This document shows positions 19,126 through 30,087 of a stretch of 64,000 nt of DNA, in pieces. The position numbers and the translations under genes were made by a program. The notes under the pieces were generated by a model. The model was not told where the DNA came from, made no database searches, and worked only from the letters and a program-made list of their open reading frames with translations. The stretch is from Emiliania huxleyi CCMP1516 (Eukaryota; Haptophyta; Isochrysidales; Noelaerhabdaceae). Positions within the stretch are counted from its first letter, which is position 1, and each line of letters begins with the position of its first letter. The stretch is taken from NCBI RefSeq assembly GCF_000372725.1, contig NW_005199305.1:2428-66427 (forward strand), written 5' to 3'.

Positions 19126-19488
19126 ATGGTGCAGAGGTGCACGTCACCGCCACCGCCACCGCCACCATCGCCTCCATCCAACAACACCGACAACCGCGGC
19201 GTATTGCGGCCTGCTCAGCGGCGCCGCTTCCCCGTGCTCGCGGCGGTGTCCGCGGCCTGGTCATGCATCTGTGTCGGCTGTGCTGCTGCTGCCGGCGCCG
19301 CCCTGTGCTTCGCGGCGCTCAGAGAGAACAGCGCGGCGGCGCGGTCCTCCGCGGAGGTGAGCGGCGGCCGAGGCGGGCTGCCGCCCATGCTCGCCCTGAG
19401 CCAGCGCCGCTGGGCTGCCTGCGAGCCGCAGAGCGTCGGAGGTGTGCGAGGCAGGGAGAGGGCGAGGGAGAGAGGAGGGTGTTTTTAG
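19126..19488 (+). CDS. Possible small single-span membrane protein
   Basis: 120-residue frame. A proline stretch (TSPPPPPPPSPPS) is followed by one hydrophobic span around residues 36-66 (FPVLAAVSAAWSCICVGCAA) and a polar tail. It ends in purine-rich low-complexity sequence, so the 3' end may really be an intron. No family recognised. It could be chance openness in GC-rich DNA. Confidence 0.3.
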   Translation: MVQRCTSPPPPPPPSPPSNNTDNRGVLRPAQRRRFPVLAAVSAAWSCICVGCAAAAGAALCFAALRENSAAARSSAEVSGGRGGLPPMLALSQRRWAACEPQSVGGVRGRERARERGGCF

Positions 19489-19693
19489 AGCAGAGGAGGG
19501 AGAGGGGTGACCGAGCAGGAAGGGATGGGGGGGGGGGAGGGAGCGAGGGATAGCAGCAAGAGAGGGAGGAGGGAGCGCCTGCGGCGGCGAGGCGGCAACC
19601 CCGAGCCCTGCCGGCCCCTCCCCGACTGGTGGCAAGCCCCGCTGGCCGATGGGCTTGCCTATTATTGATTGCTGGTCACTGATTACTCAGTAC

Positions 19694-20539
19694 TCAGAGA
19701 GAGAGAGAGAGACCCGCTGTCCGAGGGGGCGTGCCGGGGTGGAACGGCCGCAACGGCGCCGGGAAGCGCTCCTCGAGCGACATGGCGGCGCGCGAGCCGA
19801 TGACTGGGCCAGACACGGTCCAGCCGACGAGAGGTGCGGACTCTGCGTGCTTGAGGCGGGGGGGAGGGCGGGGGGGAGAGCCGATGCCCGGAGCCAGACG
19901 CCCACGCGGCTCCCAGCCCGCCATGCCCGGCTGCGCCGCTCGCGGCTCGCCCTGCACATCGATGCCGAGGTGGCGGACTGTCGACCTTCGGTACGAGGAA
20001 GATCTGGCGGGTGGCTCCTCCTCGAGCTCGTCGCGGGGGCCGCGCCGAAGAGCGAGGCAGGCGCAGGCGCAGCCAAATAGCAGCAGCACGAGGCCGGCTA
20101 CCAGACCGCCCAGCGCGCCGGCGGCGAGGGAGGCGACGGGGATGCGGTGGCCAAGCAGCTGGACGGCGTCCGGCTCCGGGCCGATCTGCGCCTTGATCAA
20201 AGGCGGCGGCGACGGCGAGGCGGAAGGAGGCGGCGGCGAGGGCGAGGTGGGCGTGGGCGGCGGTGGCGGAGGCGGCAGGGACGGTGGAATCGTGGGAGGC
20301 GGCAGGGACGGCATCGGCGGCGCCAGCGGCAAAGGCGAGAGCGGAGAGGGCGGTGGCGAGTATGGCGGCGGCGCGAACGGCGGCGGGTACGCAGGCGGCA
20401 ACGGAAGCGCCATGCGGCACAGCGGCAGCGGGAGGCAGCAAGGCAGCCACCACACAGAGAGGACGGAACGCCACAGTTCAAACCCGGCGGGAACGGATTT
20501 CTTTTCCCGAGGAGTTTGACGGCCTCTTCGACGGCCCAT
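19694..20539 (-). CDS. Proline-rich (extensin-like) single-span membrane protein
   Basis: 281-residue frame. A hydrophobic segment near residues 25-42 (SVLSVWWLPCCLPLPLC) can act as signal peptide. An ectodomain of about 80 residues is almost entirely SPPPP/PPPS/PPPTPTSP, the composition of hydroxyproline-rich cell-surface glycoproteins. Then comes a strong transmembrane span (VASLAAGALGGLVAGLVLLL) followed by CACACLALRR and a basic/acidic cytoplasmic tail (RDELEEEPPARSSSYRR). The order secretion signal, glycosylatable stalk, span, tail suggests a surface-anchored wall or scale protein. The exact start is uncertain and the C-terminal LSLSL is coded by a CT-repeat, so the true end may be an intron boundary. 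Confidence 0.6.
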   Translation of the reverse strand: MGRRRGRQTPREKKSVPAGFELWRSVLSVWWLPCCLPLPLCRMALPLPPAYPPPFAPPPYSPPPSPLSPLPLAPPMPSLPPPTIPPSLPPPPPPPTPTSPSPPPPSASPSPPPLIKAQIGPEPDAVQLLGHRIPVASLAAGALGGLVAGLVLLLFGCACACLALRRGPRDELEEEPPARSSSYRRSTVRHLGIDVQGEPRAAQPGMAGWEPRGRLAPGIGSPPRPPPRLKHAESAPLVGWTVSGPVIGSRAAMSLEERFPAPLRPFHPGTPPRTAGLSLSL

Positions 20540-20654
20540 AAGGGGCCGTTGTCTGCTGTGCCTTTTGTGGTGCTAGTTCGTGCCAGTCTGCTGTGAGAGG
20601 GGCTTGTATTAGAAGAATTCTTTTCCCATGGATGACAAGGAAGATGGTGTCAAG

Positions 20655-20690
20655 TCCGAGCCTGACTGTTCTTCACCTTCCTACATACAT
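20655..20690 (-). repeat. Dispersed GAAGAACAGTCAGGCTCGGA element
   Basis: Reverse complement of 30702-30745 over about 45 bases (GGTGAAGAACAGTCAGGCTC core). A shorter copy (GTAGAAAGGTGAAGAACAG) lies at 43725-43750. Confidence 0.75.
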
Positions 20691-20772
20691 TTCGGGTTCG
20701 GGAAGGGGATCCGCGAGATCCAACGGAAGGCGGCGAACGTGATGCAGAAAAAGTACCTTTTCCCGTGTACGT

Positions 20773-20895
<123 letters not shown>

Positions 20896-21574
20896 CCGCG
20901 CACGCCACGCACACACGCACGCACGCACGCACCCACACGCACTGGGACTTGCACTTTTAATGCCGTGGGGCTCCTGTCGTCTAAGCACCACGGTGCTCGC
21001 GGATTCGACCATCCGCCTGACTACTACTCCGACGAGCGACGACGGCTTCTTCTTTGGGTTGCGGCGGAAGACTGATTGACAGCCGCTGAGTGCGTTGGCG
21101 ACGCTGACTCCACGCTGCACGCCACGCGGCGGCTGAGGCGGCCACGATGCTCGTTTCATGGGGAAGGACCAGATATGGTAGGATCAAAGGGAGCGCGATC
21201 GGTTGGGTTGCACACGCCCTTGGTCGTCCTGGATGCTCGAGAATCGAAGATCTACATAAGTTTGCACAAGGCTCCTACAAAGGCGGCGCTGTGAGCTGTG
21301 AATATCGGCCCAGAGCAGATTTATATCCCGAGGCGCCCGGCGCTGAGCTTTTAGGGTCGAACTCCGGCATTGTTTGACGCTGTGGGGGTTGTTTGTGTGT
21401 GCGGGTTGTGCCTGCCTGGGAGGGAGGGAGAAAGAAAGAAAGTGAGGTGCAGGTTCATGCTCACCGAGACTCACCCACCCACTGGACCGGTGCTGCACTT
21501 TGAATGTTTGCGTGTGTGTCTGTGTGTCTGTCTGGTCTGCGTGTCTGTGTGTCTGTATGCCTGCGTGCCGCACT

Positions 21575-21576
<2 letters not shown>

Positions 21577-21631
<55 letters not shown>
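21577..21631. repeat. (GT)n microsatellite
   Basis: About 27 perfect GT units after a GTGTCT-rich lead-in. Confidence 0.98.
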
Positions 21632-21633
<2 letters not shown>

Positions 21634-22167
21634 TGCCCCCAGTCCCAGCGCACCAGTGGCCGGGCGGTGGGACGCGACACGCGGTGGCTGCGCGGGACCC
21701 CCGGGGGGCCCACGCCATGGCCCACGCCAGCTCCCTGGACGTTGGAAAGGCTTCGATAGCCCTCCGGTGTCTACTTACTGTCTGTAAGATCAACTGGAGC
21801 GAAATAAAAAAAAGCAAGCGAGTGGGCCGACGCGAACTCTAGTTACTAGAGGTACCTCCGTAGTACTAGTACTCTAGTCTGATCTCTGTCTGCCGGCCCG
21901 CCCTGACACTGACACGGCGCTGGGGGGCGGAGATAGGTACTCTACAGCGTCAGAGTGACAAAAGTACAGCGCTACACCGCGAGCCACAGGATACTCAAGT
22001 GTAAACAGGGCAGATAATGTGCGCACAATCCAACACGGTCAAAAGACACAATCCGTAGAGGAGAGTAAGCGCACAGGCATCCAGGGCCAGAAGCACGGCA
22101 AGATACAAAATAGACACACCGTTGCTCCCCTTTCGAGGCAGCGTTGTGACGGCTCTCTTATGTGTGG

Positions 22168-24121
22168 CTACATGCCAACGGCAGCCATCATCTTGGCTTT
22201 CGCCTCGCCCGTGAAGATGTCGAGCGGCAGGTAGGCCTCCATCGAAGCCTGCGGCTTGTCAACGACTTGGGCGACGCGCAAGTCGACGGCGACCGACGCG
22301 AGGATGAGGCCCTGGTTAAACGAGTAGTCAAGGACGTCGTGCAGGAACTTGATGCACTTGATCAGTGCGTTGCGCCCGCTCATCTGCGCAAGGGCCGTGG
22401 GAGTGCGTGAGACATGGAGAGGCGAAATGATATAGGTGCGGCGTTGTCGGAGGGAGTGGACATGGGAGAACCTGCAGGTTGTCAGCGACAAAGGTCATGT
22501 TGTTCATGACCTCCCCAAAGGTGATGTGCTGCTGGATCGGCCACGGAAAGTTGGCCTCGCCGGCAAAATCGGGGATGGGTTCCGGCTTGTCGCCGAAGCC
22601 GTGGAACGAGACGAACGGCGACGAGTGCAGCGGGTTGAGCGACGCGCCGAGAGTCGTCGGAGAGGGCAGATGATACATCGGGTCGTCCGGCTTGATGAGC
22701 TTGACCTTGACCTGCGGTGCGCGGCGGCATCAGGAGGCGCGCGATTGGTGGGGAGCGTATGTTTAGATTGGCAAAAAGAGATCGAGGCCGCGAGACGTGG
22801 CGGATCACACCTTGACGAGGGCCTCCATCTCGATGGCGGTGATCGAGACCTCGCCATCGCCCTGTGCGCCGTGCACATCACCGATGCCGATGCCGCAGCC
22901 GTCAACGAAACACTCGATGACGAGGGTGTTGCCAACGGTGATGCGCTGCGCGCGCACGCACGAGAGGGGTCGAGGCTGGGGCTAGAGGTGACGAGGCTAA
23001 CAAGGTTGCATGGGCCAAGGCGCAAGCCTGCGAGTCTTCGTTCCCGTAATAGACATCGGGAGCGATGGTCCGCAGGCAGTTCTCGGGGTCGGACCCGCCC
23101 TCGCCGCACACGCTCGACGGAAAGGCCTAACACACATACTTGGAGCTCTGCGCATGTGGAAGGTGGGTCTCGATGAAGATCGCGACTGTCGCTCCGAGGG
23201 CATGTCGCCGGTCAGACCCATTGTGCCCGAGCCGGCAGGTTGCGCCGTGCCGCCCGCCTCGAGGACGGTGATCTCGCGCTCCTGCGGACAGTACAACATG
23301 CACCTTCTGACAGAGGAACTCGTGCGCGCGGGAGAGGGGGTGGAGTTTAGGCGTGCCTTCACGCGCTGTACGATCTCCATGTTGGGTAGCACGGTGACAA
23401 TGCCGGGGAAGGGGTTGTACGGGATCTCGACGTCGGGAAACAGCTCGCTCACCCAGCAATCAGGCTTGGCCGGGTTGGGCCCCTTGGGCATCCACCAGTT
23501 GAAAGTGCCCGCCGTGACCATGTCGGACAGCATGCCAAGGTTGGGAGCGGCGTGGTTCCACCCCTGCGTCTTGGCTTCGATGTCGAGGATCGTGATGGCA
23601 ATCTTGTCGCCCGCGACGGCACCTGCGATGCCGACTGGGCCCGCGAGCTGGTGCAGCGTGCGAATGTGCTTGGTGTTCCTTTCAAAGTCGAAGTTGCATG
23701 AGGTGCAGGAGGTGTTCTTGTAGTCGGAGGTGGCCTGTGGTCAGGGGGTGGCGATCAGCTTCGAGTGGAGGCGGCGGCAACGGCGAAGCTGGCGATCAGA
23801 GTGCGATGCGCGCGCCTGTGGCGTGTCGAACAGGATAACCTGGTCGGGCTCGGCCATCGCCGCCATCGGGATGGAGGGGTGAAGACGGTTGAAGCACTGG
23901 CTGCCTGAGGGTTGGAGGGGTGAAGGTTGAAGCACTGGCTGCGGGACGCGGGGTACAACAGATGTGAAGGCGAAGACGACAACCCGAGGCGCGGGCTGGG
24001 CTGCGCTCTTTGCACCGTCGCAATCCGTGGTGATTCCCTTGACCGTGACCATTGACTCCGGAGTGGACGAGAAGGCCACGACTGCCGGGATGGCGAGGAG
24101 AGCGAGGCGACTCATGTGCAT
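22168..24121 (-). CDS. Secreted acetamidase/formamidase family amidohydrolase
   Basis: The family hydrolyses short amides such as formamide or acetamide to ammonia and the acid. Confident phase-0 exons are 23734-23363, 23126-23028, 22945-22811, 22711-22472 and 22383-22168. Two or three 5' exons lie between 24121 and about 23170. The N-terminus (MSRLALLAIPAVVAFSS) is a signal peptide, so the enzyme is exported or routed to an organelle. Family signatures are DQVILFDTP, AVAGDKIAITILDIEA, GTFNWWMPKGPNPA, PGIVTVLPNMEI, FVDGCGIGIGDVHGAQGDGEVSI split over short blocks (the GD.H.AQGDGE metal/active-site region), and SVAVDLRVAQVVD. Donors mix GT and GC (GC after GNEDSQ). A direct repeat with CCAGTGCTTCAACC lies at 23885-23945 near the first introns. 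A role in scavenging amide nitrogen is inferred. Confidence 0.85.
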
Positions 24122-24229
24122 GGCCAAGGGGTGCAGGGTTTGCAGGGTTTGATGGAGACAACACGTTCTGCGAACTTTCATATCTTCATCACCGCCGGCA
24201 CGATTACTTTTTTCCGCTTTCCAAAACAC

Positions 24230-24429
24230 TCCTGGTCGCCGGCAAGCCACTCGCTCTTCCCCGCGGCGGCGCGCACACGGGCGGCGCTCCTCGTCCTCTC
24301 GCTCTACGAGATCCACGAGCGGCACCATCTCGACTCGGCAGGAAACACGAACTGAACACGAACGGCATCGCGGCGCGCGACTTCAGCGCGTGCGTGCTGC
24401 GCTTCGCGATCACGCGCGAGACGGAGTAA
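24230..24429 (+). pseudogene. Ankyrin-family C-terminal fragment
   Basis: Encodes WSPASHSLFPAAARTRAALL through YEIHERHHLDSAGNTN, then a stop. The continuation IAARDFSACVLRFAITRETE follows in another frame after a short duplication around ACACGAAC. It matches only the last 65 residues of A5, without N-cap, repeats or start. It lies immediately upstream of A5, so it is a remnant of a tandem copy. Confidence 0.85.
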
Positions 24430-24768
24430 GGGGTAGCTGGGTACATTCTGTCGTGTGGATTTTGCCCACCGCGATTTCTTTTTGGAATACATTCCTGATC
24501 CATGCTTCTTGTCTTTTTTGCACGACACTGGGGCCCACAATTCTCTGGCTTCTTTTTTCGCGCGGCGGTCAGTAGGGTTCCTCCGACGCGCTCTCGAGGC
24601 CCCGCCCCAGACCTCAGCGGCTGCGCCAGCGTCGTCGTCGGCGCGTGGGCAGCCCAAGGACGCCGCCCAAGCGCGAGGCATCGGCGCCACCGCGAGAGAG
24701 CCGTCCGCTGGCGGGCGCCGTGCGACACACCGCCCTCTCTGACGTAGCCGCCGCGTCTCGACTCAGTG
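24430..24768. other. 5' region of ankyrin gene A5
   Basis: No leader box of the A2/A3/A4/A7 type. No gene or repeat recognised. Any A5 promoter should lie here. Confidence 0.45.
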
Positions 24769-26226
24769 ATGGCGCCCGCCGCGAGCCCGCCCGCCACGCT
24801 GCTCGCCGACATCGCCGCCGCCGACATCGCCTCGCTGCGCGCTTTCCTCTCCGGCCGGCGGACGCGCGGCAGTCTCGACGCGCGGCACGACACCGAGAAG
24901 CAGGACACGCTGCTCACCTGGGCCGCTCGTCACGGGCAGGCCGAGGCGGTGCGGCTGCTGCTTGAAGCTGGCGCGAGCGTCGGGGCGACGACGGGCGGCG
25001 ACGGTGGTAGCAGCGGCGGCGCGTCGGCGCTGTTCATCGCGTGCCAGGAGGGCCACCTCGAGATCGTCCGGCTGCTCCTCGAGGCCAGCGCGGCGGTCAA
25101 CCAAGCCGCCGACAACGGCACCACGCCGCTGATCATGGCGTGCCAGATGGGCCACCTCGATATCGCCCGGCTGCTGCGCGACGCCGGCGCTTCGGTCAAC
25201 CAGGCCACGGAGGACGGCTTCACGCCGCTGCTCATGGCGTGCATCCAGGGCCACCTCGATATCGTTCGACTGCTGCGCGACGCCGGCGCTTCGGTCAACC
25301 AAGCCCATGACGATGGCGTCACGCCGCTGATAATGGCGTGCCGGATGGGCGACGCCGAGTGCGCCCGGCTGCTCCTCGAGGCCAGCGCGGCGGCCAACCA
25401 AGCCGCGTCTGGCGGCCGCACGCCGCTGCTCGCCGCGTGCTCTCAGGGCCGCCTCGAGTGCGCCCGGCTGCTCCTCGAGGCCAGCGCGGCGATCGACCAA
25501 GCCGACGAGCAAGGCGTCACGCCGCTGCTCGTTGCGTGCCTGCAGGGCCACGTCGAGTGCGTTCGGCTGCTTCTCGAGGCTGGCGCGGCGGTCAACCAAG
25601 CGATGAATGGCGGCTCCACGCCGCTGCTCGTCGCGTGCCAGGAGGGCCGCCTCGACATCGCCCGGCTGCTTCTCGAGGCCGGCGCGGCGGTCGACCAAGC
25701 CCGCAACAACGGCGTCACGCCGCTGCTCATGGCGTGCCACAACGGCCACCTCGAGGTCGCCAAGCTCCTCTCCTCCTACGGCGCCTCCCGCGCCGCCGTG
25801 CCGCCCGTCGGCACGCCCGAGGAGGTTGCAAACAGCGAAGGCCACGCCGACCTCGCCGCCTGGCTGGTCGCCAGCCGCGGCTGGACGCCGCTCGCGCACC
25901 TTGAGACCCTCACCGCCGCCCGCGCGCTCTCCCTGCTGCGCAGCGGCGCAAGCTTGCACGAGGGCGAGCCGACGCCGCTGCAGCGCGCCGCGGGCGGCGA
26001 GGGCGGGGCGGCGGCGCTGATCCGGCGGGCGGCGGCGCCGTGGTCGCCGGCAAGCCACTCGCTCTTCCCCGCGGCGGCGCGCGCGCGGGCGGCGCTCCTC
26101 GTCCTCTCGCTCTACGAGATCCACGAGCGGCAGCATCTCGACTCGGCAGGAAACACGAACGGCATCGCGGCGCGCGACTTCAGCGCGTGCGTGCTGCGCT
26201 TCGCGGTCACGCGCGAGACGCAGTAG
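24769..26226 (+). CDS. Ankyrin-repeat protein A5
   Basis: Single exon, 485 aa, ATG at 24769. The N-cap differs from the others (MAPAASPPATLLADIAAADI) but keeps SLRAFLSGRRTRG and LDARHDTEKQDTLLTWAARH. It has about ten ankyrin repeats, including an inserted GGDGGSSGG loop before the second. The C-terminal domain ends AARDFSACVLRFAVTRETQ and is shared with the fragment just upstream, forming a subfamily distinct from A2-A4 and A6. Confidence 0.9.
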   Translation: MAPAASPPATLLADIAAADIASLRAFLSGRRTRGSLDARHDTEKQDTLLTWAARHGQAEAVRLLLEAGASVGATTGGDGGSSGGASALFIACQEGHLEIVRLLLEASAAVNQAADNGTTPLIMACQMGHLDIARLLRDAGASVNQATEDGFTPLLMACIQGHLDIVRLLRDAGASVNQAHDDGVTPLIMACRMGDAECARLLLEASAAANQAASGGRTPLLAACSQGRLECARLLLEASAAIDQADEQGVTPLLVACLQGHVECVRLLLEAGAAVNQAMNGGSTPLLVACQEGRLDIARLLLEAGAAVDQARNNGVTPLLMACHNGHLEVAKLLSSYGASRAAVPPVGTPEEVANSEGHADLAAWLVASRGWTPLAHLETLTAARALSLLRSGASLHEGEPTPLQRAAGGEGGAAALIRRAAAPWSPASHSLFPAAARARAALLVLSLYEIHERQHLDSAGNTNGIAARDFSACVLRFAVTRETQ

Positions 26227-26489
26227 GGAGGAGGGAAGCACAGATTGCACGCGCGTGTTTGCCACGTGCACGTCACTCAGACCGCCTCTCGGCGGCGCGC
26301 TTGAGCACGTTGCGGCGCCCTCATTCTCGCTCGGGACGCGAGCGCGTTTGGCTCTCACGTGGGTTTGGCAGTGTATCCCGAGGCTTTGATTCACTTACGT
26401 CCCTTACCCCCCATGGGCAGGTGCATCTGCTATAGTAGTAGTTGTGCGCTCACACCACTTTTTGCTTTTGCAGTCCTGCCTTGACACCC
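26227..26489. other. Spacer between A5 and a LINE-like element
   Basis: No gene or repeat recognised. Confidence 0.4.
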
Positions 26490-28100
26490 TTGGGGAAAGA
26501 AAGAAAGAAAACGGACAACCCAAGGGAGGGATGGGAGGACGGCACGCCGCCACCACACAGGGATTTTAAGGAGAGGGGTGTGGTGCGCTAGCCGTCGCCC
26601 ACCCTAGGGAGTCTGCCTCTTCCTATCTCTTTTCGCAGTCTCTCGCCGCTTCTCGCTGCAACCTTCATGCCACCTCGCGGTCGTCCCACTCTCGTCGTTC
26701 TCTCCCTTGTCGCTTCTTCCTCTGTCGCGTCGCTCTCCTCTGCCTCGTCCTGCGACGGCGCCGCCGCCTGCCGCTCCCTTGCTCTCGCTGCTCGGCGCAG
26801 CTCTGCCCTCCTTGCTGCATATCCTGGCCCCTCGAGTCTATCGAGCTCTCCTCGAGCAAGGACGAGTCTTCTGACGCCCACTGCTATCATTTGCCGCCCA
26901 GTCATATCGTTGCTCAGGTCCACTCTCTCTTCGAACACTTGTGCCTCCACGGATGATGCCGGCGCTGGGGTCCCCTTCGGGTGCATCGTGACGGCTGACA
27001 ACTGGATTTCCACTGGTTCGTCCTCCTCGGAGTCGTCTACGTCTTCCCCGGCTTCCTTCCGCTCGGCTCTTCGCTTGGTACGTTCGGTGTGGCTCACCCT
27101 CCATGCCGTGAACAGGCGCTTTATCCACCATATATTCTTCTCTCGTTCCTCTGCCCGTGCCTTGGTCTTGTCGTTGTTTCGCATCCATGTCTGTATGGCC
27201 ATCGAGGCTGCCTTCCCCACTACCTGTAGTTCACTCGTCACCTCTCCCGCGAGCTCCCCTCTCTTTCTTTCGGGTATGGAGTCCGTGAGTGCGGGCAGCG
27301 TGCAGGCAATCACGGGCGCTATTTTGTCGTACTCCTCGTCGGCGAGCGCTCCAAATCTAGACCCTTTCGCCTTTAAGGAGGCTGCCCTCGCTCGTCTCAG
27401 GAATGTGGCGGTGTCTTTTGAGTCCGGCGCCTCCCGTTCGACTCTTGCTGTCGCCCTCGCTGTGTGTTTGTCGAGCTTCCGCATGAAGTGGCGCGCCTCT
27501 TCCTTATTTCCAGCGCAGCTGCCGCTCAGTATGTGCGCCAACGACGCCTGTGGTGGCTCACTGTCTTCTTGTTTCCAGTCGTCCCAGTCTCTCAGTTCTC
27601 CGCGTCTCCTCCTTGCCTCGCGCGCCTCTTTTGTGGCCTCATCCCTAGCTGCTTTGCACGCTCTGCATCCCCAGAACGCACTTCTCGTGGCGGGTCCCCT
27701 CATTCCCCGTTTCTTTTCCCCCTCTAGAATACGCTTGTGGTGTGCCCCATGTGGCACCCCGACCTGTTGTCTCACCCTGGCCCCCAAGATCGTTTTGGTC
27801 GTCACATTGTGATCCCCGACGTCGTCAAATGTCGCCCGCCTGTCCTTCCCCCCATTCTCGTCTGATAATCTCATCTTATTATCCCATCGATGCTTGAGGC
27901 TGGCTACCGCCACTTCGCTCCACAACCGTCCCGCCACCCCTGCCGTGTGCGATCCCGGCCTCACCGTCTTTCGATATTGCTCGCACACCCACTCGTGCGC
28001 ACCCTTGGGGTGCCGTCCTTCAGCAGCAACAAATCTCTTTTTTCTTATCACCACGCCGCGCCCTCGGGCGGCGCGCTCCTCAGGCTGCACGCCCAGGCAC
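26490..28100 (-). mobile_element. LINE-like element, 3' part (C-terminal coding region and tail)
   Basis: A minus-strand frame ends at 26588 and stays open for about 500 codons. It contains a basic, Ala/Arg-rich protein with SAFWGCRACKAARDEATKEA and then AHILSGSCAGNKEEARHF. This Cys-x2-Cys...His...Cys layout resembles the Cys/His cluster after the reverse transcriptase of non-LTR elements. The 3' untranslated part (GAAAATCCCTGTGTGGTGGC type) ends in (TTTC)n at 26491-26508, a typical short-repeat LINE tail. A second copy of the last 150 codons and tail lies at 54226-54760 on the plus strand. The reverse transcriptase itself is not in the window, so the class is inferred. The 5' boundary, near the start of the oxygenase gene, is uncertain. 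Confidence 0.55.
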
Positions 28101-28127
28101 GTGTCAAGCTCCTGCCTCTGCCCGAGT

Positions 28128-28646
28128 ATGCCGAGGCCGGCGCAGGTCGCGCCGCCCGGCCACAGCCTGCAGCACAGCCTGCTCGACGACGGCGCGTGGG
28201 AGGAGCGCGTGGCGCGCGACCTCGTCCCGGACCAGCGCGGCCTCATCGTCGCGGTCGACCACTTCCTGTCGCCCGACGAGTGCTGGGCCCTTGTGACGGC
28301 GGCGAGCTCGATCGGGCTGCAGCCTCCGCGGCCAGACGACCTGCGGCCGAAGAAGGGCGAGGCCTTCCTGTGCCGCGAGACGCTCGCGCTGGTGGACCAG
28401 CCGCTCGCCGCGCGGCTGTGGCGCCGGCTCCTCCCGCTCCTGCCTCCCCTCGACGGCCGTTCGCCGGTCGCTCGGGCTGCACGGAGACGTGCACGGCGCG
28501 GGCGGCGCGTCGCTGCTCAAGTTCTACCGCTACCGCCGCGGCCACTCGTTCGGGCTGCACGTCGACACCAGCCACAAGGGCGGCGGGCCGGGCGAGGAGA
28601 CCGAGTTCACTCTGCTCAATATTTGGAATTCTCAAAACAAGCTATG
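28128..28646 (+). pseudogene. 2-oxoglutarate/Fe(II) oxygenase-like, truncated and frameshifted
   Basis: Prolyl-4-hydroxylase-like N-terminal half: VDHFLSPDECWALVTAASS, KKGEAFLCRETL, then SLGLHGDVHGAG and SLLKFYRYRRGHSFGLHVDT, with the iron-binding H-x-D and the ETEFTLL strand after it. The reading frame changes between PPLDGR and SLGLHG (near 28452-28458), with no plausible splice sites. The domain stops just after FTLL at about 28617, before the second iron-binding His. Either the copy is broken, or the assembly has an indel and the rest lies in a distant exon. It overlaps the probable edge of the LINE-like element. Confidence 0.65.
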
Positions 28647-28702
28647 AACAGCGCTCGCGTGAAGCCTCTCCCTTCCCCAAAGCTGACCTTCGTCCTGGAG
28701 GT

Positions 28703-30087
28703 ATGGAGTTTGGCAACTGGTCGCTCACCGAGGATTCGTCCGAGGCGTACCGTGCGACCTACGTGTTGCTGGTGTCGGCGATTCTGCTGCCTGTCATCCT
28801 CTTCGCGAGGCGCGGCTGCATGACGGTCGCGCTCGTGCTGCTCCTTGCATCAATCGTGCACCAAGTGTCGCGCCTGCACGTGGACACTTCCTACTGGGGG
28901 CATATTGCGGCCGGAGTTGGGCTATGCCGCGCGTCGCACTACATTCTGCACGGCGACGGCGGCGCGCTGGTCATCCGCGTGCAGCACGCGAGCCTCGGAC
29001 TGATTGCGACGCTGGCGATGTTCTCGTACGTCATCTTCCGGCTGCCGCTCCACACCTTTTACAACAAGGTGCACGCGACCATCTGGGCGCTCGCCTCGCT
29101 CCTCTTCGCCTCGATGGCGGCGCACCCGATCACCGCCCGCGCGTGCAACGGCGCACTGCCTCGCGTTGCGGCGGCGCGGCAACTACACGACCCAGCGGTG
29201 CTCGCGGCGCTGGGCACGCTGCTCTATACGCACCTGCACGACATGCAGCCGATTGGCATGCTCTTCCACCAGGCGCCCCTCGTTTTCTTGGTACTGGAGG
29301 GAGGAGGGGCCCGGCCTCGTTCCACACGCCTGCCGCACTTTGTGTGCCGTGTATGGGTGTGTGGAGTTGCGAGGACTGCCTGCCCTTATGCGCCACCACT
29401 GTGTGTGTGCGTGGAGAAGCTGACCTTGTTACCCTACGTCACCCCCGCCGGACAGGTCTTTGGCGTGCAGCTGGGCGCGATCTCGGTGATGATGCTCGCC
29501 TCATCGGCGGTGCACGCGGTCTGCAGAGTGTGCCTCGCGAGTCGCCGCTATCTGCACTGGACTGAGAATGAGGGGAGGGAACCTCAACACGCTAGGCCTT
29601 GCCGCGGGAGTCGCCGCTCTGCACGCTCGTGCGCGGGCTGCACGCCTTTTGGTGGCTCTTCGCCGGCGTGTGGGCCGTGCACATGGCGGCCTTCATGTAC
29701 GTGTTCAAGGGCAAGCGGGGTCTGCTCCACACTGTGGCTGTGGGCGATTTCACCAATGGATGATGAGGGCGTGATCGAGGATCAAGTCACTTGGTAGGCG
29801 TGCACCACTTGTGGCTGGGCGAAGACACTGACGCCATACACGCGCACGAGGCGGGCAGTTGGAGTGTTGTGTAGCCAGACCGACCGTGGGGGTTGAATAA
29901 GGAGACCAGTGTGTTTCATCAGGTGGGCGGTTGGTACCTCGCCGTCGACGCGTGGCTTTCTGCGGCGGTGCTCGTCCTCCCGCTACTCTGCTGCCCCGCC
30001 AAGTCCGCTGAGCTTTCGAGCGTCGCCGTCGCCGACGATGATGGCGACCCCTTGCTTGAGCGCAAGTCCAGTGTCGTTCACATGTAG
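28703..30087 (+). CDS. Multipass membrane protein of unknown function
   Basis: Starts MEFGNWSLTEDSSEAYRATY with a span VLLVSAILLPVILFARRGC. Further spans are VALVLLLASIVHQVSRL, LGLIATLAMFSYVIFRL, IWALASLLFASMAAHP and, after a GT-AG intron (29291-29455, 165 bp, phase 0), VFGVQLGAISVMMLASSAVH. A later exon starting near 29605 reads ALPRESPLCTLVRGLHAFWW and LFAGVWAVHMAAFMYVF and stops at 29763. Alternatively it splices to 29923-30087 (VGGWYLAVDAWLSAAVLVLP), which ends in an acidic tail. Several intramembrane His residues are notable. I do not recognise the family. The exon 2 donor is uncertain. Confidence 0.6.

Noticed and set aside
26665-27812. Plus-strand frame over the LINE-like element
   Set aside because: Antisense of the element's coding frame. 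It has Ser/Leu-rich random content and the minus frame is conserved in a second copy.
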